Source: Roseiarcus sp052147395
GTDB lineage: Bacteria; Pseudomonadota; Alphaproteobacteria; Rhizobiales; Beijerinckiaceae
DNA length: 24,064 nucleotides
NCBI GenBank assembly: GCA_052147395.1
Contig: JBKQKS010000141.1
Location: 1-24,064, forward strand
Reading direction: 5' to 3'
Position numbers and translations under genes: made by a program. The notes under the pieces are model-generated. The model was not told the DNA's origin. It did not search any database and saw only the letters and a list, made by a program, of their open reading frames with translations. The stretch's first letter is position 1. Every line of letters starts with the position of its first letter. Positions 16,830 to 24,064 of the stretch are shown here, in pieces.

Positions 16830-17609
16830 TCACCGCCACGCGATGAGGCTGATATGCGGGAAGCGCAATAGCACAGAGCCATCCGGCTGGGCCGGATAGG
16901 CGCGCGCGAGCTCGCCGCGGTATTGGTCGAGGAACGCGCGCTCGGAGCGCTCGTCGAGCGGCGCCAGGAACGGGGCGAGGCTCGTGGCCTTCATGAACTC
17001 GACGATCTCGTCGACGCCGTTGGCGACGCAGAGGTCGATGGTTTCCCAGATTTCGAGCCGTGAGGTGACCGGCTTCAGCCTGCCGTAGATCTGCTCTATC
17101 GTCTCGCCGAACGGGCGCGTTTTGGCGACCGGCAACAATTGCGGCGCCCAGGGGCCGTCGGCGGCGACCAGACGCGCCACGGCGCGGCTCGGCTCATAGA
17201 GATCGTTGGGGATTTGGGCGGCGAGACGGCCGCCGCCACTGAGCCGGGCGACGAGATCCGGCAGGCCGCGGCGCAACGCCGGCAGCCGCTCGAGATCTCC
17301 GTGGCAGAAGATGAGGTCGGTGTCGGCCGGGGCCCGCAGCGAGATCGGGCTCTCGAGCTCGACGACTTCGGCCTCGGGAAACCGACGGGAAATGAGCGCC
17401 GCCGCCGTCCACGGCTCGCTGTGCATATAGCCGATGCGTCGCGGCGCCGCGCCCTTCAGCCGGTCGAGCAGAGTGAGCGTCGCCCGGCTCGGCTGCTCGA
17501 ACAAGGCGCGCAGTGTTGGGGTCCAACCCAAGGCTAGCGACGTTTCCCGATAACCGTTGGGTCGGATGGCGATCTCGCCTGAGGCCGGGGCGCGAAGCGC
17601 TGATATCAT
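16830..17609 (-). CDS. Trans-aconitate methyltransferase-like protein lacking the SAM glycine motif
   Basis: A 259-residue protein resembling trans-aconitate 2-methyltransferase (Tam, about 256 residues). The second half keeps clear family features: DLIFCHGDLERLP (98-110), GGGRLAAQIPNDLYEPS (125-141), DGPWAPQL, a WETIDLCV block, and a C-terminal DQYRGELARAYP followed by FPHI. SAM motif I (normally D-L-G-C-G-x-G) is replaced by IGYMHSEPW at 59-67, and the segment around the motif II acidic residue looks shortened. The frame is intact and GGAGG lies nine bases before the ATG, so it is expressed-looking rather than decayed. It may have lost catalysis or changed ligand. It converges on the ClC gene and is divergent from the Crp/Fnr gene, with only nine bases between its stop and the ClC stop. 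Confidence 0.78.
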   Translation of the reverse strand: MISALRAPASGEIAIRPNGYRETSLALGWTPTLRALFEQPSRATLTLLDRLKGAAPRRIGYMHSEPWTAAALISRRFPEAEVVELESPISLRAPADTDLIFCHGDLERLPALRRGLPDLVARLSGGGRLAAQIPNDLYEPSRAVARLVAADGPWAPQLLPVAKTRPFGETIEQIYGRLKPVTSRLEIWETIDLCVANGVDEIVEFMKATSLAPFLAPLDERSERAFLDQYRGELARAYPAQPDGSVLLRFPHISLIAWR

Positions 17610-17979
17610 GGGGGATGCCTCCGGGTCGTTGGACGACGAATGCGCCGCCGGCGTCAGGGACGCCGGCGCGGACGCGCGACGACAGCCCCGCAGCGCGAGG
17701 CGGCTTACGCTCGGCAACTGTCGATTCCCGCGCGCGCGCCAGTGTGGCGCAAGCTTCCGTTTTCCCCTCGTTCCCGCGAGGCGGCGAGCCCTAGGGAACA
17801 CGCAGGGGCCACGGCGGAGGGCTCGGACCGATGCACGTCGCGGCCTCCCCGGGCAGAGCTTCTCTCGACGAAAATTGCGTCACGGGCATGACCGAAAATA
17901 GAACCGGCGGCGGCGGCGGCGTCGGGCCTCTGTCCGCTGCGATCTGCGCCTGCTAAGGATGACGCCTCGGGGGTCTGGC
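17610..17979. other. 370-base divergent promoter region
   Basis: The region lies between the Tam-like gene (minus) and the Crp/Fnr gene (plus). It contains a perfect hairpin at 17647-17667 and, near the regulator, an AT-richer tract with TTGCGT at about 17876 and AATAGAAC at about 17897 as a possible promoter. No coding sequence is supported, and I see no clear FNR (TTGAT-N4-ATCAA) or CRP box. Confidence 0.45.
17647..17667. repeat. Solo hairpin of the GCCGNNGTC family
   Basis: Arms GCCGGCGTC and GACGCCGGC flank a three-base AGG loop. It has the same 9-3-9 geometry and fixed positions as the hairpins in repeat copies A and B, but different central stem pairs. Confidence 0.6.
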
Positions 17980-18666
17980 ATGTCACTGACGGCGCGCGAC
18001 TGGGAAATTGTCATGAAGGCGCCACTGTTCCGTGCTATGGGGCGCAACATCGCGCGCACGATGATCGGCGACCGCTCGCCGCGCGTCTACCGACGCGGGG
18101 AGACGCTGTTCGTCGAAGGCGATCCCGCGCGCGGGTTCTTCTGCATCCTCGAGGGCTGGACGAAGCTCTACCGGCCGCGTGACGACGGCGAAGAGGTGGT
18201 GGTGGCGATCTTCTCCGCCGGCGAGACCTTCGCCGAAGTGGCGATGTTCCTCGGCGGGCGATATCCGGCGAGCTGCGAGGCGGTCGCGCCATCGCGGATC
18301 CTGGAAATCGACGCTCAGAACCTGCGGCGCGCCGTGCTCGCCGAGCCGCAGCTCGCGTTCGACATGCTCGCCGCCTCCTCGCTGCGGCTGCGTCAGCTCG
18401 TCGACGCAATCGAGCAGTTGAAGGCGCGCTCGGCCCCGCAGCGCATCGCCGCCTATTTCGTCGGCCTCGCGCCCTCGAGCTCCGGCCCGGCGAGGCTCGA
18501 GCTGCCCTACGAGAAGGCGCTCATCGCCGCGCGGCTCGGCATGAAGCCCGAAAGCTTTTCGCGCGCCCTCGGCCGCCTCGGCGATGTCGGCGTCGTCGTC
18601 GAGCGCGATAGCGTCGCGATCCAGGACGTCGCCCGGCTCGCCGCCTATGCCGAGGGGCGGCGCTGA
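17980..18666 (+). CDS. Crp/Fnr family transcriptional regulator
   Basis: A 228-residue regulator. A cNMP-binding-type beta-barrel spans about 30-125 (RRGETLFVEGDPARGFFCILEG, split as RRGETLFVEGDP and GFFCILEG, then GETFAEVAMF). A dimerisation helix spans about 128-152. A winged HTH has its recognition region at about 178-202 (LIAARLGMKPESFSRALGRL). The N-terminal cysteine cluster of true FNR is absent, so no [4Fe-4S] oxygen sensing is expected. The barrel also lacks an obvious R-S/T cAMP phosphate cassette. It resembles Dnr/NnrR-type regulators, but the signal is unknown. ATG 17980 is preferred over ATG 17959 because GGGGG lies at proper spacing before it. The target genes cannot be named. 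Confidence 0.88.
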   Translation: MSLTARDWEIVMKAPLFRAMGRNIARTMIGDRSPRVYRRGETLFVEGDPARGFFCILEGWTKLYRPRDDGEEVVVAIFSAGETFAEVAMFLGGRYPASCEAVAPSRILEIDAQNLRRAVLAEPQLAFDMLAASSLRLRQLVDAIEQLKARSAPQRIAAYFVGLAPSSSGPARLELPYEKALIAARLGMKPESFSRALGRLGDVGVVVERDSVAIQDVARLAAYAEGRR

Positions 18667-18962
18667 GGGGCAGAGCGCTTCGCGAACCTGCGCAACTGTC
18701 GAGAATGGGGAATCGCAAAACGGTCATTTCGCGGTAGCGAGGCTCGGCTAATTGGATGATAACTCGTCTGGCCGCGCTTTCGGGGCCAGGGCCTTCGAGC
18801 GATCGCCCTCGACGTCAGAGATCGTTTCGGAATGACAGGAACTCGGGGGGCCTCGCGATCGGTATGCGGATGATCGCGCTCGGCGCCTGGGGGGATGAAG
18901 AAGCGTCTGTCGCCGCTCCTGTGGCTGCGACGTCATCGGATTGTCGGACTGGAGCATCGAGA
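18667..18962. other. 296-base intergenic region before the glycosyltransferase unit
   Basis: No gene is supported. An imperfect TAGCGAG/CTCGGCTA dyad lies near 18736-18751. The stretch at about 18765-18850 is GC-rich and looks like a dispersed intergenic repeat, but I see no second copy in the window. The promoter for the downstream pair presumably lies here but is not obvious. Confidence 0.35.
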
Positions 18963-19400
18963 GTGAGTGTAGTTCGAGTGACAGCTGCCGACGAGACCTC
19001 GTTGATCGACGGGTTCTATTCGTTGGAACGCGATCATGCCGGCTCGGCCTTTCGTTGGACGGGGCCGTCGCGGCAGTTTCGCATCCGCGTGGAGATCGAT
19101 CGTCGGGTTCACAACCGTGCCGTGCTCACCCTGCTGGCGAGCGAAAGCAAGGTTAACCTGTCGACGTTGCAATGCGCAGTGGACGGCACGTATGTGGATG
19201 TGGAAAAGATGCCCGGGGACTATCCGCATCGATATCGGTTTCCGCTGCCCCCTCGTCGCCGCGGCCTGACGCCGACCGTGATCGCTTTCGTTGCGCAGGA
19301 GACGATCTGTCCCAAGGCGCTAGGCTATGGCGAGGACACACGTAGCCTCGGGGTCATTTTCCAGGATCTCACGATCTCGACCGCCGAGCGTCAGGCTTAG
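18963..19400 (+). CDS. Small beta-rich protein paired with the glycosyltransferase
   Basis: A 145-residue protein of no family I can name. It reads as a beta-sandwich-like domain: GFYSLERDHAGSAFRWTGP, then FRIRVEIDRR, a middle strand set, and a terminal GYGEDTRSLGVIFQDLTI. The layout parallels the C-terminal domain of the following 1516-residue protein (GWYHPEEKGLWS ... SGDPRKLGLWVGSVSF). I infer that the two share a fold, perhaps carbohydrate-binding. No signal peptide is visible. The GTG at 18963 is chosen because GGAG lies eight bases upstream and the upstream frame is low-complexity. GTG 18978 is an alternative. Only eight bases separate its stop from the ATG of the glycosyltransferase, so the two are co-transcribed. 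Confidence 0.72.
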   Translation: MSVVRVTAADETSLIDGFYSLERDHAGSAFRWTGPSRQFRIRVEIDRRVHNRAVLTLLASESKVNLSTLQCAVDGTYVDVEKMPGDYPHRYRFPLPPRRRGLTPTVIAFVAQETICPKALGYGEDTRSLGVIFQDLTISTAERQA

Positions 19401-19408
19401 GATGAAAT

Positions 19409-22400
19409 ATGAACGAATCCAACGTCATCGTTAATCTGAGCCGTTGGACGTCAGCGGGGGATGGATCGGGGGGGGCAGGGTGGTTCGGCCTGTTCTTCGC
19501 CAGAAGCGCCAGCAAATGCGCCGACGTCACAGTGTTCGTGAGCCCGCGAAACCGACAACAGGTCGCCGATTTTCTGCGCCAGCAGCGAGTGAGATATCAC
19601 GTCGTCGACGACATTGAGTCGGCGGCGACGCTGAGCCGCATCGCGCGTGCGCACATCTACGTCGATCCCCTGAATGGGCTGGAGCCGGCGGAGATACCGT
19701 CATCGGTGTTCGCGATCGCGGTGATCCACGACTTGATGTTTCAGGACTGCCCGTATTTTTTCAGCGACGCGGAAATCCGAAACCGCGCGCTCAACTACGG
19801 CTCCTCGATCGCCCGCGCCGATCTGCTACTGACGACGAGCCCCGAGCAGGTCGAGAAGATCCGCAAGCTCTATGGGAAAACCAGCATCGATTGGATTGCG
19901 CAATTCTGCTATTTCGACATCGATCGTCCGAGCTCGATCCGACCGGCGCCGACTGGGCGCTTTCTCCTGTATCCAGGCGTCCAGTGGAACCACAAGAACC
20001 ACTTCCGGTTGATCGCGGCGTTCCTCGGGCTCTGCGAACGCGGACTCATCGACGACGACGTGAGCCTGGTGATCTCGCGCATCCGCCCGGTCGAAGCCAA
20101 CAGCCAGCTCCACCTGGAATTGCTCTCCCAATCGCGCCTCGGTCACCGGGTGAAGGAAACGCCCTACCTGACCCCGCCGGATTACGCCGGATTCATGCGC
20201 GCCGCGCTGGGCGTCGTGTTTCCGACCCTTTACGAGGGCTACGGAATCCCCGTCGTCGAGGCGATCGCCAACGGCAAGCCGATCCTGACCAGCCGCACGC
20301 CCTCGTACGCCAACGTCGCTGATCCGCCGTCGTTCGTGCGGCTGATCGACGATCCCGAAGACATCGGCGCGGTGGCGCGCGCGCTGCGCGCGTTCATCAT
20401 GGACACGCCGGTCGGCGCGCCGAGGCCCGAGGCGATCCCGACCGCGGCGGCATTCGACGCCCGCGTCGCCAACCTGCTCGCGGAGGCGGGCCGCCGCCCG
20501 AACCGCGGCGAGGCCCGGCTCGAATTGGCGGGCGGCGCGCTGCCGCGCCGGCCGCGGCGCAGCGAATCTCTGACCCTCCACCTGTTCGCCGATTCGCTCG
20601 ATCGCAGGCAGATCGAGGCCGTCGGCGCGTCGATCGCGCGCGCGCCGGCTTCGCTGCCGATCTCCGCGGTCGTTCATGCCCCGTTCGACGAACTCGTCGA
20701 AGGCGACTCGAGGGCGCCGCCGCCGGCGGGCGTCAGGCTGACCGCGCGCGATCCGCTGGCTCGCGGGACCGACATCGTGCTCGCGCACGAACTGGCGCTC
20801 AGTCCCAGCCGCTTCAGTCTCGTCCTGCCGATCGCGGAAGCGGAGAGCCTGTCCGTGTCCGATCTGGCGGCGGCGATCGACCTGTTGCGGCTGGCGACGG
20901 CCTACAATGCGCTCGAAGTGCGGCGCGGCGCCGGCTCGCTGGCGGTCTGGGGCGCCAGCGCCGAGCTGCTGCGCGGCTATGTGCTCGATCTCCAACGCCT
21001 GGCGTTCGACTTCGACACGCTGCACGAAGGGCTCTACGAAAATCTGCTCGACAAGTTGAAGGTTCGCACGCGCTCGCCGCTCCCGACCTTCCTGGTTTGC
21101 GATCCGGCTCTGGTGAACCTGATCGGCCACCACGTCGGCGTCGCGCGCGCGCTCGTGAGAGGCGCGCGGGCGCTGGGGTACAGGGTCGCCGTGGGAGGCA
21201 ACAAACAGGCCCAGAGCTCGCTGCTGGCGCCCGATGCCGTCGTGCATCCGATTTTCGACGACTATTTCTATGGCGGGGCGACTTCGGTCGAGGGTTTCGT
21301 TGCCCAGCTCGAGGGTATCGCCAGCCGCGAGCTCGTCGACGGCGCCGCGAAAGTCACGCTGTTCTGCGCGACCCCGGCGATGCTCGCCGGCGCCATGGCG
21401 TTCCTGCTCGCGCGTCCGCCGCGCCTCAGGCCGACGTTTCTGATCAGGTTCGACCGCGGCGAATCGCGCGTGCCTCGCACCGAGCTCGGCTACGCCGAGT
21501 GCTTCCGGCTGCTCCATGAGCTCGCGCTCGCCAGGCACTTTCATTTCTTCGCCGAGTCGAAAGGGCTGCAGGCTTATTTCGAGGACGTGTCGGGATTTGC
21601 GTTCGAACTGTTGTTCAACCCGATCGAGAATGCCGACGCGCGGCTGAGGCAGATCGGCGTCGAACGCGCCGACGAGGCGAAGACCGAGTTCACGATCACC
21701 TATCTGGGCGAGGCGCGCTCGGAGAAGGGCTTCCAATATCTGCCTGTCATCGTCGACTACGTGCTCACGCAATGTCGTGCGGCGAAGCCGGTCCGTTTCC
21801 GCATCCAGGCCGGGGCGAGCCGGAAGAACGAGACCGAGGATATCGTGGCGGCGCGCGAAGCGCTCGAACTGATGTCGCAGAAGCACGAGCGCGTCGAACT
21901 GCTCGGATTCCTCGACGACGCGGCTTATGCGGAGGCGCTGCACTCTGCGGACGCCATCGTGATGCCTTACGTTCCGACCGAATACGTGATGCGCGGCTCG
22001 GGCGTCGCCACCGAAGCTGCGGCCGCGGGCAAGCCGTTCGTGGTCTCTCGCGGCGTCGACATTCAGGCGACCTTCGAGCCTGGCGGCGTGGTTGCGCCCG
22101 ATACGCAGAACGAGGTCGGCTTCGCCGAGGCCGTCTGCCGGTTGGTGGAAAACTATGGCGAGCACCGTCAGCGCGCGGAGCGCTTCCGTGATGCGCGGCC
22201 CGACTTGTTCGGCGATGAAGTCAACATGGTGAGCCGTCTCATCCAGGGGGCGCCGATGAGCGACGTCGAGCCCAAATACGTGCTTTGGCTGTCGAACGAC
22301 ACGCGCGGCGAGGGTTCGGGAATCGTCTACGAGTCCCAGCTGTCGTATCTGCGCTCGCGGGGTTTCGTCGTCGTGCAGCTCGTCATTCCCTATCCGAACC

Positions 22401-23959
22401 ACAACGGCGTCGGCGAGCAGGAGGCGTTCGAGTTCTCGCAGTTCTTCCGGACGTTGACCTGGCGGCCGAGCTTCGAGGATGTCGCCGAGTTCCACGCGAT
22501 CGCCGACCGCATCGCCTTGCAAGGCAATTCCTACGACAATTTCGCCTCCGCCTGGCGCCATCTCCGGTTCCCGGAAGCGCTCGCCGTCTGGCTCGGAAGC
22601 CTCGAGCTCGAGTTCATCGTCGTCAACTACGCACACCACGCAGCCGTGCTCGACACGCTCGGGCTTTCCCGCGCCGCGCCGCGCATCGTCGAGACCCACG
22701 ACATCCAGGCCTATCAATATGCGCTGCAGCAACGGCGCGACGTCGATCCGGCCGAGCTCGATGAGGAATTGAGCGCGCTCGCGAGCTTCGATCATCTCGT
22801 CAGCATCAGCGCCACCGAGACCCGAACGTTCGAGACCCTGGGCAAGCAGAAGGTCACCTGGTGCCTGCCCTATCTGGACGCGACGCCGAGAGGCGCGCTG
22901 TTGCCGCGGCCCTTCGATATCCTGGTCGTCGGCAGCAGCCACGACGCCAATGTCGCCTCGATCCGCTGGTTCATTCAGAACGTCTACAAGCCGGTGCTCT
23001 ACAAGGAGGGCCTGACGCTGGCGGTGGTCGGCTCGGTGTGCAGCAGGCTGGATAGCAATCAGATCGACGACCGCGTGACTTATTTCGGCCGTGTCGAGCA
23101 CCTGCATCCCTATTACGAGGCGGCGATGATCGTGGCGCTGCCGATCATTTCCGGGGCCGGAGTGCCGATCAAGGCGCTCGACGCCTTCGCGCGCGGCAAA
23201 CCGTTCAGTCTCACGAGCTTTCCCGCCGCGGCGCTCGGCCTGCCCGAGGGATTCCCGGTCGCCGACTCGGCTTACGCCATGGCGAGGGACATCCTCGATC
23301 TCTGCGACGACGCAGAGAAGCGCGAGCAGCGGGCGCGCATCGGCCGCGAATTCTACGAGGCTTATGCCGCCGAGCCGGTCTATCGAGGCAAATGGGATGC
23401 GATCGTGCGCGCGGTCGCCCCCAGGAGTCTCGTAATCCGGGCGCCGCAACTTCGCCGTCGCGAGAAACTGCCGGCGACGGCGCTGCGATTGGGACAGGTC
23501 TACGAGTTGGCGACGGCGAGCGAGATTGCGACCGCATTTGCCGCCGGCTGGTACCATCCCGAGGAGAAAGGGCTGTGGAGCGGCGAGGGCGCGGCCAAAT
23601 TCGAATGCGCGCTGCCGATCGCGGCCGCCGATGATATCTTCGTCGAGCTGTCGCAGGTGTCTGTTTCCTTGAATTGCCGGGTCTTTGGAACCTGGAGCAG
23701 CGGGTCAGCGGTCGTCGAAATCGGCGCGGACGCCGAAGCGCCGACCCGTTGGACGTTCGAGGACGACGAATTGCAGACGCGCATCGCGATCCTGCCGGTG
23801 CTGACGATCGACGGGCGCAAGGCGGTGAAATTCTCCGCTCGCCGGCTCGGCGCTCTATCGCCCGCCGAAATCGGCGGCTCGGGCGACCCGCGCAAGCTCG
23901 GCCTCTGGGTCGGCAGCGTCAGCTTCAATCGCTATCCCGCAGATCTCGGATTTTTCTGA
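19409..23959 (+). CDS. Multimodular glycosyltransferase (three GT4-like modules plus C-terminal beta domain)
   Basis: A 1516-residue cytoplasmic-looking protein. Module 1 (about 1-350) is a GT-B glycosyltransferase of the GT4 type with LLYPGVQWNHKNHFRLIAAF and the nucleotide-sugar motif EGYGIPVVEA (Glu276 and Glu284). Residues 375-555 form an unrecognised linker domain. Module 2 (about 556-945) is GT4-like with TYLGEARSEKGFQYLP and GSGVATEAAAAGKPFV; Glu869 is kept, but the first Glu of the EX7E pair is Met861. Module 3 (about 950-1345) has VVGSSHDANVASIRWF and GAGVPIKALDAFARGKP, with Asp1258 in place of the usual glutamate. A beta-rich domain (about 1358-1516) ends the protein. Such fusions assemble several sugar linkages of a surface glycan. 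The ATG follows GGATGA that overlaps the previous stop. The gene is complete in the window, and the pathway and sugars are unknown. Confidence 0.88.
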   Translation: MNESNVIVNLSRWTSAGDGSGGAGWFGLFFARSASKCADVTVFVSPRNRQQVADFLRQQRVRYHVVDDIESAATLSRIARAHIYVDPLNGLEPAEIPSSVFAIAVIHDLMFQDCPYFFSDAEIRNRALNYGSSIARADLLLTTSPEQVEKIRKLYGKTSIDWIAQFCYFDIDRPSSIRPAPTGRFLLYPGVQWNHKNHFRLIAAFLGLCERGLIDDDVSLVISRIRPVEANSQLHLELLSQSRLGHRVKETPYLTPPDYAGFMRAALGVVFPTLYEGYGIPVVEAIANGKPILTSRTPSYANVADPPSFVRLIDDPEDIGAVARALRAFIMDTPVGAPRPEAIPTAAAFDARVANLLAEAGRRPNRGEARLELAGGALPRRPRRSESLTLHLFADSLDRRQIEAVGASIARAPASLPISAVVHAPFDELVEGDSRAPPPAGVRLTARDPLARGTDIVLAHELALSPSRFSLVLPIAEAESLSVSDLAAAIDLLRLATAYNALEVRRGAGSLAVWGASAELLRGYVLDLQRLAFDFDTLHEGLYENLLDKLKVRTRSPLPTFLVCDPALVNLIGHHVGVARALVRGARALGYRVAVGGNKQAQSSLLAPDAVVHPIFDDYFYGGATSVEGFVAQLEGIASRELVDGAAKVTLFCATPAMLAGAMAFLLARPPRLRPTFLIRFDRGESRVPRTELGYAECFRLLHELALARHFHFFAESKGLQAYFEDVSGFAFELLFNPIENADARLRQIGVERADEAKTEFTITYLGEARSEKGFQYLPVIVDYVLTQCRAAKPVRFRIQAGASRKNETEDIVAAREALELMSQKHERVELLGFLDDAAYAEALHSADAIVMPYVPTEYVMRGSGVATEAAAAGKPFVVSRGVDIQATFEPGGVVAPDTQNEVGFAEAVCRLVENYGEHRQRAERFRDARPDLFGDEVNMVSRLIQGAPMSDVEPKYVLWLSNDTRGEGSGIVYESQLSYLRSRGFVVVQLVIPYPNHNGVGEQEAFEFSQFFRTLTWRPSFEDVAEFHAIADRIALQGNSYDNFASAWRHLRFPEALAVWLGSLELEFIVVNYAHHAAVLDTLGLSRAAPRIVETHDIQAYQYALQQRRDVDPAELDEELSALASFDHLVSISATETRTFETLGKQKVTWCLPYLDATPRGALLPRPFDILVVGSSHDANVASIRWFIQNVYKPVLYKEGLTLAVVGSVCSRLDSNQIDDRVTYFGRVEHLHPYYEAAMIVALPIISGAGVPIKALDAFARGKPFSLTSFPAAALGLPEGFPVADSAYAMARDILDLCDDAEKREQRARIGREFYEAYAAEPVYRGKWDAIVRAVAPRSLVIRAPQLRRREKLPATALRLGQVYELATASEIATAFAAGWYHPEEKGLWSGEGAAKFECALPIAAADDIFVELSQVSVSLNCRVFGTWSSGSAVVEIGADAEAPTRWTFEDDELQTRIAILPVLTIDGRKAVKFSARRLGALSPAEIGGSGDPRKLGLWVGSVSFNRYPADLGFF

Positions 23960-24020
23960 GGTTCGCCGGGGAATTCCAGGTCATCGCCGTGTCGCCGTAT
24001 TCCGGCAATCCAAATAGGAG

Positions 24021-24040
24021 CGTCGGCGTCCACGCCGACG
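24021..24040. terminator. Hairpin downstream of the glycosyltransferase gene
   Basis: Arms CGTCGGCGT and ACGCCGACG enclose a two-base loop 61 bases after the stop codon. There is no T-run, so it may be an intergenic palindromic repeat rather than an intrinsic terminator. The sequence is cut by the window edge shortly afterwards. Confidence 0.35.
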
Positions 24041-24064
24041 TCTGGAGGCGAAACGTCGGTGTGG

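Noticed and set aside
19826..23557. 1243-codon open frame antisense to the large glycosyltransferase
   Set aside because: The translation is a low-complexity Arg/Asp/Glu-rich sequence typical of codon-position mirroring in GC-rich genes. It has no motif and no ribosome-binding site.

Overview
The window is a GC-rich chromosomal segment (roughly two thirds G+C by eye) with alphaproteobacterial character. A PHA-granule phasin with a TGC-rich promoter dyad, a Crp/Fnr regulator, a homodimeric-type pyruvate dehydrogenase E1 and a TopA with a C-terminal zinc finger all fit a member of the Hyphomicrobiales (Beijerinckiaceae/Methylocystaceae-like). That placement is inference from protein style, since no rRNA or other taxonomic marker is present. 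No tRNA, rRNA, CRISPR array, prophage or intact insertion sequence was seen.

Left part (1-7 kb): topA runs off the left edge on the minus strand. A 660-base gene-free stretch with repeats follows, then a DUF1810 gene (plus), which converges on a phasin gene (minus). aceE lies upstream of the phasin on the same strand. Divergent from aceE is the N-terminal stub of an Lrp/AsnC regulator, apparently a relic.

Middle (7-14 kb): a membrane-anchored hypothetical protein, a possible dehydrogenase remnant and a zinc alcohol dehydrogenase are followed by a compact five-gene operon for a sodium-pumping methylmalonyl-CoA decarboxylase-type complex. The gene order is carboxyltransferase alpha, OadG/MmdD-like delta, biotin carrier, a 55-residue membrane protein, and the Na+-translocating beta subunit. 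Biotin-bound CO2 would pass from the soluble alpha subunit, via the carrier, to the membrane beta subunit, where decarboxylation drives Na+ export.

Right part (14-24 kb): an alpha/beta hydrolase, a ClC-type chloride transporter with CBS domains, a Tam-like methyltransferase homologue without a recognisable SAM motif (minus), a Crp/Fnr regulator, and a two-gene unit. That unit consists of a small beta-rich protein and a 1516-residue protein with three glycosyltransferase-like modules ending in a domain that resembles the small protein. It is probably part of a surface polysaccharide locus that continues beyond the right edge.

The main non-coding structure is a roughly 110-bp repeat present in inverted orientation at 2493-2602 and 13783-13891. 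Its hairpins share a 9-3-9 geometry with compensating base changes, and a third single hairpin of the same consensus lies at 17647-17667.
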